This document shows, piece by piece, positions 1 to 6,533 of a stretch of DNA of 7,551 nt. Location of the stretch: positions 1 to 7,551 of the forward strand of contig JAGHAD010000067.1 of the NCBI GenBank assembly GCA_021161685.1, written 5' to 3'. The notes beneath the pieces are model-generated. The model searched no databases. It was not told the DNA's origin and saw only the letters and a list, made by a program, of their open reading frames with translations. Position numbers and translations under genes: made by a program. Every line of letters begins with the position of its first letter. Within the stretch, counting starts at the first letter, position 1. Source of the stretch: Thermoplasmata archaeon. Its GTDB lineage: Archaea > Thermoplasmatota > E2 > DHVEG-1 > B18-G2.

Positions 1-33
1 ACGATAGATTTTTCTTTTAGCAAATCTCTTAAC

Positions 34-93
34 AATTGCACCCCATTCCCCTCCATTGGATATCACCCCGAGCAAGAGGAATGGGGTGCAATT
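34..93. repeat. 16-bp perfect inverted repeat (hairpin), possible terminator of an upstream gene or small structured RNA
   Basis: Bases 34-49 (AATTGCACCCCATTCC) are exactly complementary to bases 78-93, with a 28-base loop. A mismatch at 50/77 is followed by two more pairs (51/76, 52/75). The right arm runs into a T-rich stretch (about 92-106), so on the plus strand this looks like an intrinsic terminator. However, another T-rich run (9-18) lies before the hairpin and could already end an upstream transcript. The loop contains a second CACCCC (64-69) that could pair with GGGGTG (83-88) instead, giving a competing, smaller hairpin. The repeat itself is certain; its role is not. No tRNA, C/D-box or CRISPR-like pattern was seen in it. 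Confidence 0.6.
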
Positions 94-137
94 ATTTTTA
101 TTCTTTCAGGCTAATGTTGACAGCACCAATCCGAAAT

Positions 138-192
138 AGCAAACTTTATATAGGAGTGATTGTATACTGACTTGCTCTAAGAAGGAGGAGGT
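138..192 (+). promoter_or_regulatory. Thermosome promoter: BRE/TATA box and strong Shine-Dalgarno
   Basis: A TATA box TTTATATA lies at 145-152, preceded by an A-rich BRE-like GCAAAC (139-144). This predicts transcription starting near 173-177 and a leader of about 25 bases. A near-perfect Shine-Dalgarno GGAGGAGGT at 184-192 sits 8 bases before the ATG at 201. A strong promoter and strong ribosome site fit a highly expressed chaperonin. I found no clear inverted heat-shock operator such as the CTAAC-N5-GTTAG described for Archaeoglobus. Confidence 0.8.
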
Positions 193-200
193 AGATAAAT

Positions 201-1841
201 ATGTTCACCGGACAGCAACCTATAATAGTTCTTAAGGAAGGTACGAGAAGGGAGAAAGGAAAGAGCGCCCAATTCAACAACATAATGGCTGCAAGGGCAA
301 TATCAGATGCTGTAAGGTCTACGCTTGGTCCCAAGGGCATGGACAAGATGCTCGTGGACAGCATGGGAGACGTCGTCGTAACAAACGATGGTGCAACAAT
401 TCTAAAGGAAGTTGACGTCGAACATCCGGCAGCAAAAATGATGGTAGAGGTAGCGAAAGCTCAGGATGAAGAATGCGGAGATGGCACAACAACTGCAGTA
501 GTCCTAACCGGAGAGCTCCTTAAAGGAGCGGGAGAACTCCTAGAAAAGAACATCCATCCGACTATAATCTGCAGTGGTTTCAAACTGGCGGCAAACAAGG
601 CTGTCGAAGTGCTCAAAAACATGGCAAAACCTATCAAGAAGGATGACATCCAGACCCTGAAAAACATCGCCATAACTTCACTGGCGAGCAAGGGAGCAAG
701 CGCGGCAAAGGAACTGTTGGCAGATGTTGTGGTTAAGGCAGTAAAGATGGTGGCAGAAGAGAGGGATGGCAAGACTTTCGTGGATCTAGATAACATTCAG
801 ATAACAAAGAAGCAAGGAGGATCTATAGAGGATACGCAGGTCATAGAGGGCATCATCCTAGATAAAGAGAGGGTTCACGATGGAATGCCAAAGGTAGTAA
901 AGAATGCAAAGATAGCTCTAGTGAACTCTGCATTTGAAGTGAAGAAGACGGAGGTAGATGCAAGGATTCAGATAAGCGATCCATCCCAGCTCCAAGCATT
1001 CTTAGATGAAGAGGAAGCAATGCTCAGAAAGATGGTAGAGAAGGTAAAGAAAGCGGGGGCAAATGTGCTAATCTGCCAGAAGGGTATAGATGACCTTGCT
1101 CAGCACTTCCTAGCAAAAGCGGGAATATACGCTGTCAGGAGAGCAAAGAAGAGCGACATGGAGAAACTGGCAAAGGCAACGGGTGCAAAGATAGTAACGA
1201 ACCTCGACGATTTGACAGAAAAGGATCTTGGTCATGCTGGTGTTGTCGAAGAGAGGAAGATAGGAGAGGACAAGATGACTTTCGTAATGGACTGCAAGAA
1301 TCCAAAAGCCGTCTCTATCTTGGTGAGGGGTGGCACAGAGCACGTGGTCGATGAGCTTGAAAGGGGCATACATGATGCATTGTCTGTAGTAAAAGTGGCG
1401 CTCGAAGATGGATATATCACTCCAGGAGGAGGAGCGGCAGCTGCAGAGATAGCAATGGCTCTAAGGGAATATGCGCCGAGCGTCGGAGGAAGGGAACAGA
1501 TAGCCATAGAGACCTTTGCAGATGCGATAGAGGTTGTACCAAGAACGCTCGCAGAGAACGCTGGTCTGGATCCAATTGATATAATCATAAAGGTAAGGGC
1601 AGCTCACAAGAGAGGAGAGAAGTACGCAGGGGTTGACGTGCACACTGGAGAAGTCGTTGACATGATGAAAAAGAACGTGATAGAGCCACTCAGAGTAAGC
1701 ACCCAAGAGGTAAAGGCTGCTGCAGAGGCTGCAATAATGATACTGAGGATAGATGATGTCATCGCTGCAAAGGCTACGGAGACAAAAGGAGAAGAGAAAG
1801 GCAAGGAAGGCGGTGGCGGAGGAGAGGAGTTCGAATACTAA
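201..1841 (+). CDS. ths: Thermosome subunit (archaeal group II chaperonin, HSP60/CCT family)
   Basis: This is an ATP-driven cytosolic chaperonin subunit that forms a double-ring cage for folding proteins and uses a built-in apical lid instead of GroES. The 546 residues match the usual family length. Visible motifs are LGPKGMDKM (42-50) and TNDGATIL (61-68) in the N-terminal equatorial domain, the ATPase loop GDGTTT (93-98), and a Gly/Ala-rich GGGAAAAE segment near 408 that opens the C-terminal equatorial half, followed by NAGLDP and IDDVI. The apical and intermediate domains lie between, roughly residues 146-400. The tail ends [10 protein letters not shown], acidic and without the Met-rich GGM repeats of many thermosomes. 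The start at 201 is supported by a strong Shine-Dalgarno sequence. It is the first gene of a likely folding cluster with grpE and dnaK. Only one subunit gene is in the window, so paralogue identity (alpha or beta) is not assigned. Confidence 0.98.
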   Translation: MFTGQQPIIVLKEGTRREKGKSAQFNNIMAARAISDAVRSTLGPKGMDKMLVDSMGDVVVTNDGATILKEVDVEHPAAKMMVEVAKAQDEECGDGTTTAVVLTGELLKGAGELLEKNIHPTIICSGFKLAANKAVEVLKNMAKPIKKDDIQTLKNIAITSLASKGASAAKELLADVVVKAVKMVAEERDGKTFVDLDNIQITKKQGGSIEDTQVIEGIILDKERVHDGMPKVVKNAKIALVNSAFEVKKTEVDARIQISDPSQLQAFLDEEEAMLRKMVEKVKKAGANVLICQKGIDDLAQHFLAKAGIYAVRRAKKSDMEKLAKATGAKIVTNLDDLTEKDLGHAGVVEERKIGEDKMTFVMDCKNPKAVSILVRGGTEHVVDELERGIHDALSVVKVALEDGYITPGGGAAAAEIAMALREYAPSVGGREQIAIETFADAIEVVPRTLAENAGLDPIDIIIKVRAAHKRGEKYAGVDVHTGEVVDMMKKNVIEPLRVSTQEVKAAAEAAIMILRIDDVIAAKATETKGEEKGKEGGGGGEEFEY

Positions 1842-1848
1842 CCTAACC
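1835..1848 (+). promoter_or_regulatory. Possible grpE promoter overlapping the thermosome stop codon
   Basis: AATACTAA (1834-1841) is a weak TATA-like sequence centred about 27 bases before the grpE ATG, the spacing expected for a leaderless transcript. It overlaps a tandem CTAAC-CTAAC (1838-1847). The only support is spacing plus the absence of a grpE Shine-Dalgarno sequence. The alternative is that grpE is simply translated from the thermosome transcript. Confidence 0.25.
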
Positions 1849-1851
1849 CCC

Positions 1852-1865
1852 TTTTAATTTTCTTT
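1852..1865 (+). terminator. Pyrimidine/T-rich tract between thermosome and grpE, possible partial terminator
   Basis: Directly after the thermosome stop, a run of C is followed by TTTTAATTTTCTTT up to the grpE ATG. Archaeal RNA polymerase terminates at T-rich tracts, so this could lower read-through from the abundant thermosome transcript into grpE-dnaK. No hairpin accompanies it. The call rests on base composition only. Confidence 0.35.
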
Positions 1866-2336
1866 ATGGGTTCCAAGAAAAAGGGAGAAACGACAAAGGA
1901 GCTAAGAGCAAGGATAAAGGAGCTGGAGAAGAGTCTCAAGGAGAAAGAGGATGCTTTGTTAAGAGCGTACGCGGATTATCAGAACTATCAGAAGAGGGTA
2001 GAAAGGGAAATGCAAGAGATCTCAATAAAATCAAAGATGGAGATAGCAAGGGAACTTGTAGAAATCTACGAGCTCCTCGGTGAAGCTCTGAAAGATCAAA
2101 ATCCAAAGGAAGGTCTAAAATCCATCATGAAAAAGATAGAAAAGGTATTTGAAAAAGAAGAAATAGAACCGATCGAATCCATCGGCAAACCATTTGACTA
2201 CAACTTACACCATGCTGTATCTATCGTACATGAGAAGGGGAAGGATAACATAGTGGTTGATGAGGTAAAGAAGGGTTACACGATGAAGGGAAAGCTTCTC
2301 AGACCTTCTCTCGTAATCGTTTCAAGGGAGGGATAG
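1866..2336 (+). CDS. grpE: GrpE, nucleotide-exchange factor for DnaK
   Basis: GrpE releases ADP from DnaK and resets the Hsp70 cycle; it acts as a cytosolic dimer. The 156-residue protein shows the family layout: a Lys/Glu-rich helical coiled coil (about 8-60, with the typical ADYQNYQKR segment at 36-44), a short helix region, then the C-terminal beta domain with [18 protein letters not shown] (101-118) and [18 protein letters not shown] (131-148), the part that contacts the DnaK nucleotide-binding domain. It is shorter than E. coli GrpE, mainly at the N-terminus. The ATG at 1866 is the first start after the in-frame thermosome stop, 24 bases away. There is no Shine-Dalgarno sequence in that pyrimidine-rich gap, so the start may be leaderless or translationally weak. 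The gene ends 2 bases before dnaK. Confidence 0.96.
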   Translation: MGSKKKGETTKELRARIKELEKSLKEKEDALLRAYADYQNYQKRVEREMQEISIKSKMEIARELVEIYELLGEALKDQNPKEGLKSIMKKIEKVFEKEEIEPIESIGKPFDYNLHHAVSIVHEKGKDNIVVDEVKKGYTMKGKLLRPSLVIVSREG

Positions 2337-2338
2337 AG

Positions 2339-4156
2339 ATGGGGAAGATATTGGGGATAGATCTCGGTACGACAAACTCTGAGGTCGCGATCATAGAGGG
2401 TGGGAAGCCAGTAATAATAAAAAGTGCCGAGGGACAACCGTATTTCCCTTCAGTGGTTGCGGTGACAAAGGATGGGGAAATTCTGGTTGGAGAGATGGCA
2501 AAAAGGCAAGCCATAGTTAATCCAGAAGGGACTATACTCAGGGTAAAGAGGAAGATGGGAACGAGAGAGAAAATAAAGTTGAGGGATAAAGAATTTACAC
2601 CGGAACAGATTTCAGCTTTCATCCTGCAAAAGATAAAGAGGGATGCAGAGGATTACCTTGGCGAGAAAGTAAACGAAGCGGTAATTACAGTACCGGCCTA
2701 TTTCGATGACGATCAGCGCCAGGCTACAAAAAATGCTGGTATCATAGCTGGTTTCGATGTAAAGAGGATAATAAACGAGCCCACGGCAGCTGCATTGGCT
2801 TATGGACTCGATAAAAAAGGAGAACACAGAATAGCTGTTTACGATTTTGGAGGAGGTACCTTTGATATAACCCTGATGGAAGTTGGAGATGGCGTTTTTG
2901 AAGTTTTAGCCACAGCTGGAAATACCCACCTTGGCGGTTCCGACATGGACAAAGCCTTAGTAGATTATATAGCCGATAAATTCCAAAAGGAGAACGGAGT
3001 TGATCTCAGGAAGGATCCAAAGGCTCTTCAAAGGCTGTACGAAGCTGCAGAGAATGCGAAAATAGAGCTTTCATCAAAATTGCAAACCGAGATAAACTTG
3101 CCCTACATCACTGTCATAAACAACGAGCCAAAGCATCTAGAGATGAGCATAACGAGATCTCAGCTCGAGCAATTAATAGAGCCAATTATAGACAAATCCT
3201 TTGAGCCCTGCAGGCAAGCTTTGAAAGATGCAAAGCTCTCTCCAGAGGACATAGACCACATCGTCCTCGTAGGTGGAACCACAAGGATTCCATTGATCAG
3301 AAAGAAAGTTAGAGAGTTCTTTGGTAAAGAGCCAGAAAGAGGGGTTGACCCAATGGAATGCGTCGCCATAGGAGCTGCAATCCAGGCGGGTATCATATCT
3401 GGAGACATAAAGAAGGAGATCGTTCTTTTGGACGTTACCCCACTCACGCTGAGCGTTGAGACACTTGGAGGAATAGCAACCCCGATCATACCCAGAAACA
3501 CAACCATTCCAACGAGGAAGAGCAAAATCTTCACGACCGCAGAGGACAACCAGACGACCGTGGAGATCCACGTTGTACAGGGAGAGAGACCGATGGCAGC
3601 CGACAACAAGAGCTTAGGCAGATTCTTGCTTACTGGCATCCCTCCCGCTCCAAGGGGGGTGCCAAAGATAGAGGTTACATTTGATATAGATGTGAATGGT
3701 ATCCTAAAAGTTACTGCAAAGGATCTTGCAACTGGGAAAGAACAATCCATAACCATTACGGGTTCTACAAAACTCTCAGAGGAAGAAGTCGAGCGCATGC
3801 GGAAAGAAGCAGAACTTCATGCAGAGGAAGACAGGAAGAGAAAAGAGGTAGTTGAAACGAGGAACAACGCGGAGAGTTTGATCTATACCGCAGAGAAAAC
3901 ACTGAAGGAACTAAAGGATAAGATAATTGAAGAGGATAGAAAGAGGGTTGAAAAGGCAATCGATGAACTGAGAAAAGCCTTAACTGGAGATAACATAGAT
4001 GAGATAAAGAAAAAAATGGAGAAATTATCTGGTGAATTGCAAAAAGTTACAACAAAGGTTTACCAGCAAATTTCAAAGGAAGGAGAAAAGGAGACGTGGA
4101 AAGGACATCCTTCTGGAGATGACAAAACGTTCGATGCAGACTATAAAGTAAAATGA
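2339..4156 (+). CDS. dnaK: DnaK, Hsp70 molecular chaperone
   Basis: This ATP-dependent Hsp70 chaperone binds exposed hydrophobic segments and works with GrpE and a J-protein. The 605 residues cover the whole family. The nucleotide-binding domain runs 1-360, with phosphate-1 loop IDLGTTNS (7-14), catalytic Lys70, [13 protein letters not shown] (146-158), the DFGGGTFD loop (169-176) and VGGTTRIP (311-318). The hydrophobic interdomain linker [10 protein letters not shown] spans 362-371. The beta substrate-binding domain (about 372-478) includes GIPPAPRG and [13 protein letters not shown] charged helical lid follows, and the protein ends DADYKVK. The nucleotide-binding domain lacks the insert of about 23 residues present in proteobacterial DnaK, as in Gram-positive and other archaeal homologues. 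A Shine-Dalgarno GGGAGGG (2326-2332) inside the end of grpE supports this start, and the 2-base gap indicates co-translation. No dnaJ follows. Confidence 0.98.
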   Translation: MGKILGIDLGTTNSEVAIIEGGKPVIIKSAEGQPYFPSVVAVTKDGEILVGEMAKRQAIVNPEGTILRVKRKMGTREKIKLRDKEFTPEQISAFILQKIKRDAEDYLGEKVNEAVITVPAYFDDDQRQATKNAGIIAGFDVKRIINEPTAAALAYGLDKKGEHRIAVYDFGGGTFDITLMEVGDGVFEVLATAGNTHLGGSDMDKALVDYIADKFQKENGVDLRKDPKALQRLYEAAENAKIELSSKLQTEINLPYITVINNEPKHLEMSITRSQLEQLIEPIIDKSFEPCRQALKDAKLSPEDIDHIVLVGGTTRIPLIRKKVREFFGKEPERGVDPMECVAIGAAIQAGIISGDIKKEIVLLDVTPLTLSVETLGGIATPIIPRNTTIPTRKSKIFTTAEDNQTTVEIHVVQGERPMAADNKSLGRFLLTGIPPAPRGVPKIEVTFDIDVNGILKVTAKDLATGKEQSITITGSTKLSEEEVERMRKEAELHAEEDRKRKEVVETRNNAESLIYTAEKTLKELKDKIIEEDRKRVEKAIDELRKALTGDNIDEIKKKMEKLSGELQKVTTKVYQQISKEGEKETWKGHPSGDDKTFDADYKVK

Positions 4157-4324
4157 TTACTTCAATAGCTCGCTAACTCGATGAATCGGTATGGAAAAAT
4201 GGCATTTCTTACATTCGAGGAAAATGATTTGCTTAGGCGTAAGTCCATCCGTTGACCATGGTAATCTTGCAACTATGACAAAGTCCTCGCTTCCACACCT
4301 TGGGCATCTCAGTATTTTTTCCAT
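4157..4324 (-). CDS. Small zinc-ribbon protein (55 aa), function unknown
   Basis: This short minus-strand gene encodes 55 residues beginning MEKILRCPRCGSED and ending RVSELLK. Two CxxC knuckles are visible, C7-P-R-C10 and C38-K-K-C41, separated by 27 residues, which is a classic zinc-ribbon arrangement. No catalytic domain or membrane segment accompanies it. Similar tiny ribbons bind RNA, DNA or protein partners, but I do not recognise this family and assign no role. The ATG lies 10 bases after the 3' end of tRNA-Ile on the same strand. There is no Shine-Dalgarno sequence or separate TATA box, so it is probably made from the tRNA transcript, with tRNA 3' processing leaving an almost leaderless mRNA. 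The TAA stop immediately abuts the dnaK TGA on the other strand. Codon use is normal for the window. The paired CxxC motifs in a frame open from ATG to stop make chance unlikely. Confidence 0.85.
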   Translation of the reverse strand: MEKILRCPRCGSEDFVIVARLPWSTDGLTPKQIIFLECKKCHFSIPIHRVSELLK

Positions 4325-4334
4325 CTAGAATGGA

Positions 4335-4409
4335 TGGGCTCGGTGAGATTTGAACTCACGACCTCCCGGTTATCAGCCGGGCGCTCCAACCAGGCTAAGC
4401 TACGAGCCC
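4335..4409 (-). tRNA. tRNA-Ile, anticodon GAU
   Basis: The minus strand folds as a complete 75-base tRNA. The 7-bp acceptor stem is GGGCTCG/CGAGCCC, followed by the D-arm (GCTT...GAGC), an anticodon stem CCCGG/CCGGG around loop CTGATAA, a 5-base variable region, and a T-arm GTGAG/CTCAC around TTCAAAT. The discriminator is A. The anticodon GAT (plus-strand bases 4372-4374) reads isoleucine AUC and AUU codons. The 3' CCA is not encoded (the next bases are TCCA), so it would be added by the CCA-adding enzyme. There is no intron. A TATA-like sequence centred 27 bases upstream (4432-4441) places transcription start close to the mature 5' end. Confidence 0.97.
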
Positions 4410-4431
4410 TAGAAACAAAAATGTAATTCCT

Positions 4432-4441
4432 CTATAAAAAT
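4432..4441 (-). promoter_or_regulatory. TATA box for tRNA-Ile / zinc-ribbon unit
   Basis: On the minus strand this reads ATTTTTATAG, centred 27 bases before the tRNA 5' end, the usual archaeal TATA-to-start distance. Its upstream (BRE) side faces the oppositely directed TATA box of the endonuclease IV-like gene only about 8 bases away. Confidence 0.6.
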
Positions 4442-4448
4442 CTATCAC

Positions 4449-4456
4449 CTTTATAA
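4449..4456 (+). promoter_or_regulatory. TATA box for the endonuclease IV-like gene; probable leaderless transcript
   Basis: CTTTATAA is centred about 27 bases before the ATG at 4480. That places the expected transcription start at or within a few bases of the start codon. The bases before the ATG (TTATTCTCATCCAC) contain no Shine-Dalgarno sequence, which agrees with leaderless translation. Confidence 0.6.
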
Positions 4457-4479
4457 CCTCTCTTTTTATTCTCATCCAC

Positions 4480-5310
4480 ATGAAAAAGCTATATTTTGGA
4501 ACCGCCGGTGTTCCATTATCTTCTAAGGACAGAAGTACGCTTGGTGGAGTGAAGGAAGTGAGCAGACTCGGGCTGGATTCTATGGAAATGGAATTCGTAA
4601 GAGGAGTTAGGATGAGCGTGGATTCTGCAAGGGAAGTTAGAAAGGTTGCAGAAGATCTGGGAGTTGTGCTTACAGCTCATGGACCTTACTATATAAACCT
4701 GCTGTCTCCAGAGGAGAGCAAAGTTGAGGCTAGCATCAATAGAATAGTCGATACCGCAAGAATAGCGTATGAAGCTGGCGGGTTCTCGATAACATTCCAT
4801 GCAGCCTACTACGGCAAGTTATCCAAAGAAGAGGCTTTTAGGGTAGTGAAAGAGAGGCTGAAGAGAGTGATGAAAATTTTAAGTGATGAAGGGATAAAAA
4901 TATGGGTCAGACCTGAAACCACTGGGAAGGAAACGCAGTTTGGTACGCTTGATGAATTGATAAAGCTGAGTGAAGAAATAGAGGGCATCCTCCCGTGCGT
5001 AGACTTTGCTCATATCCATGCTAGAAGTAAAGGAAAGTTCAACACGTACAAAGAATTTTGCGAAGCATTGGAGAAACTGGAAGATAAATTGGGAAGAGAG
5101 GCTCTTGATAATATGCACATTCATTTCTCTGGAATTGACTATGGAGAAAAGGGGGAAAGGAAACACCTAAATTTGGAAGAATCCGATTTTAACTACAGAG
5201 ATTTGCTGAAAACTTTGAAGGATTTTAACGTCAAAGGAGTTGCGATTTCTGAAAGTCCAAACATAGAGGGGGATGCAATTCTCACGAAGAACTTGTGGAG
5301 TTCCATATGA
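4480..5310 (+). CDS. nfo: Endonuclease IV-like (AP endonuclease 2 family) TIM-barrel protein
   Basis: Members of this family cleave DNA 5' of abasic sites in base-excision repair, using a trinuclear zinc centre in a TIM barrel. The 276 residues fit the family length. Likely metal ligands in order, aligned by eye with E. coli Nfo, are H67 (TAHGPY), H107 (TFHAAY), E146 (RPETTG), D175 and H178 (VDFAHIHA), H213 or H215 (MHIHFSG), H229 (ERKHLN) and E258 (SESPN). The position matching the E. coli ligand Asp229 appears to be R227 (GERKH), so the metal site may differ. This resembles the archaeal branch of the family more than bacterial Nfo. The start at 4480 fits a leaderless promoter. The stop overlaps the next gene by 4 bases (ATGA), giving a two-gene operon. 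Another TIM-barrel activity, such as a sugar isomerase-like one, cannot be excluded. Confidence 0.82.
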   Translation: MKKLYFGTAGVPLSSKDRSTLGGVKEVSRLGLDSMEMEFVRGVRMSVDSAREVRKVAEDLGVVLTAHGPYYINLLSPEESKVEASINRIVDTARIAYEAGGFSITFHAAYYGKLSKEEAFRVVKERLKRVMKILSDEGIKIWVRPETTGKETQFGTLDELIKLSEEIEGILPCVDFAHIHARSKGKFNTYKEFCEALEKLEDKLGREALDNMHIHFSGIDYGEKGERKHLNLEESDFNYRDLLKTLKDFNVKGVAISESPNIEGDAILTKNLWSSI

Positions 5311-5999
5311 GGAGCAAGGAGGAGATAAGAAGGTGGATGTGGGAGGAAATGGAAAGAAAAGGTATAGCGAGGTTTCCAGGAGCAAAAGGTAGGATACCGA
5401 ATTTCGTTGGGGCTGAAAAGGCAGCTTTAAGGCTGGAAAAGCTTTCTATCTGGAAGAAAGCAAGAATCGTAAAGGTTAATCCAGACAGTCCACAGAAAGA
5501 AGTGAGATTCCTAGCACTTTCTCAGGGCAAAAAAGTGATCATGCCAACTCCAAAAATTAGAGAAGGTTTTTTATTGCTCGATCCTAAAAGAATCGATCGA
5601 TCTGCTTTGAGAGAAGCTTCTTCAATAAGGGGTGCATTTAGGTATGGGGAAACGATTCCAATTGAGAGAATGCCAAAGGTCGATCTGATCGTCGTTGGTA
5701 GCGTTTGCGTAGATCGCAATGGAAACAGAATAGGAAAGGGAGGAGGATATGCGGAGCTTGAGTACAGTATTTTGAAGGAGTTGGGCTGTATAAAAGAAAG
5801 CACTGTCGTGGTATCAACAATTCATGATATTCAAATGGTAGATTTTAACATCCCCAGAGACGATTTCGATTTGGGCATAGATATAGTTGTGACACCATCA
5901 AAAACGATCTGGATCAGGAATTCAAAAAAGCCTTTGGGTATTATGTGGGATAGGCTACCAAAAGAAAAGCTAGAAGAAATACCAATATTAAAAGAGTAG
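5307..5999 (+). CDS. 5-formyltetrahydrofolate cyclo-ligase family protein (archaeal COG0212 type)
   Basis: The family reaction is ATP-dependent conversion of 5-formyl- to 5,10-methenyl-tetrahydrofolate. The 230-residue protein begins with a basic helix (MRSKEEIRRWMWEEMERKG) and RFPGAKGRIPNF (22-33), both typical of the archaeal/MTHFSD-like subgroup. Near the C-terminus it has the nucleotide-binding signature GKGGGYAELE (143-152), in place of the GxGxGYYD form, then STIHDIQMVD (170-179) and VVTPSKTIW. I chose ATG 5307 because it overlaps the upstream TGA as ATGA and has GTGGAG 6 bases before it; a GTG at 5295 would add only four residues and lacks that support. The gene is co-transcribed with the endonuclease IV-like gene. 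Family membership is fairly secure, but the substrate is not: many archaea use modified pterins, and this branch has not, to my knowledge, been shown to act on folate. Confidence 0.8.
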   Translation: MRSKEEIRRWMWEEMERKGIARFPGAKGRIPNFVGAEKAALRLEKLSIWKKARIVKVNPDSPQKEVRFLALSQGKKVIMPTPKIREGFLLLDPKRIDRSALREASSIRGAFRYGETIPIERMPKVDLIVVGSVCVDRNGNRIGKGGGYAELEYSILKELGCIKESTVVVSTIHDIQMVDFNIPRDDFDLGIDIVVTPSKTIWIRNSKKPLGIMWDRLPKEKLEEIPILKE

Positions 6000-6008
6000 A
6001 AAACGAAA

Positions 6009-6404
6009 CTAGGACATTCTTCCTATCTTCTCTGACAGTATCTTTTCCAATTTCGATATGTTTTTCTCTATCTCCTTCATTTCCTTCATCTTATCTCTCT
6101 TTATTTCTTCAACTATTTCCGTCAATGGTTTACTGAGCTTGTAGATGTGAATCGGTCTACCTTTCCCCTTCTTTCTCTTCACGTGGTGTTCCTCAACCCA
6201 ACCTCTTTCTTTCATCTTCTTAATGGCTATACTCACCTCAGGCTGGCGAAGCTCTGCGCCGTGCTCTATTTCTGCGGAATGACATTCAACCGCTCTGGAT
6301 ATGTAGAGCAGTGTTCTGGCGACATTTCTTGGTACCCCTAACTCAACGAGAAGTTGAATTGCTTTTTCATCCTTTTCATTCAGCATGTATGCCTTCCTTT
6401 CCAT
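6009..6404 (-). CDS. Winged-helix (MarR/ArsR-like) transcriptional regulator
   Basis: This is a predicted cytosolic DNA-binding protein of 131 residues. A helical N-terminus (8-38) leads into a helix-turn-helix at about 41-69 (AEIEHGAELRQPEVSIAIKK), a basic wing (VKRKKGKGRPIHIYKLS, 75-91) and a Lys/Glu-rich C-terminal coiled coil (about 95-127) that probably dimerises it. I recognise this as a common archaeal regulator type but cannot name the ligand or regulon. Cys41 and His42 are the only obvious soft metal or redox candidates. Start 6404 has GGAGGA (6410-6415 on the minus strand) 5 bases upstream. A later in-frame Met7 lacks that support. The gene converges on the cyclo-ligase gene with a 9-base gap and diverges from the HEPN/MNT genes. 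It may regulate them and itself. Confidence 0.86.
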   Translation of the reverse strand: MERKAYMLNEKDEKAIQLLVELGVPRNVARTLLYISRAVECHSAEIEHGAELRQPEVSIAIKKMKERGWVEEHHVKRKKGKGRPIHIYKLSKPLTEIVEEIKRDKMKEMKEIEKNISKLEKILSEKIGRMS

Positions 6405-6533
6405 ATCTGTCCTCCAGTATCACCTACAAAATATAATTTAAAAGTTTATATATATAAATCTAGCGCACATCCCGCATACCATACAACCAAGTGCATATAT
6501 TTAATAAACATTGACCCATTATCCAAGAAGAGC
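6405..6533. promoter_or_regulatory. Divergent promoter region between regulator and HEPN gene
   Basis: This AT-rich 129-base gap holds back-to-back promoters. TTTATATATATAAA (6445-6458) is a perfect 14-base palindrome and the best TATA box for the minus-strand regulator, predicting a start near 6425 just before its Shine-Dalgarno (6410-6415). For the plus strand, GCATATATTTAATAAA (6493-6508) gives a TATA box 30-36 bases before the HEPN ATG (6534), implying a very short leader. The palindrome could also serve as an operator, which is inference. No other ORF or RNA was seen here. Confidence 0.6.

Noticed and set aside
64..88. Riboswitch or C/D-box RNA in the leader region before the thermosome
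   Set aside because: No recognisable riboswitch core or C/D boxes were found, and the hairpin lies upstream of the TATA box at 145, so it would not be in the thermosome mRNA.
111..124. CTAATGTTGAC as an Archaeoglobus-type heat-shock operator
   Set aside because: Only a loose half-site resemblance to CTAAC-N5-GTTAG; there is no second arm at the right spacing.
3160..3798. Long open frame (212 codons) antisense to dnaK
   Set aside because: It lies entirely within the well-conserved dnaK gene, its product resembles no known family and is low-complexity Ser/Val/Ile-rich, and no promoter or ribosome site is apparent. Coding bias of dnaK explains it.
5295..5306. GTG start for the cyclo-ligase family gene
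   Set aside because: It adds only four residues. The ATG at 5307 gives the ATGA overlap and has GTGGAG at suitable spacing.
6354..6533. N-terminal extension of the HEPN gene from an ATG at 6354
   Set aside because: The extra 60 residues overlap the regulator gene and its ribosome site on the opposite strand and run through both promoters. They look non-coding (Cys/His/Pro/Tyr-rich). The family domain begins at 6534.
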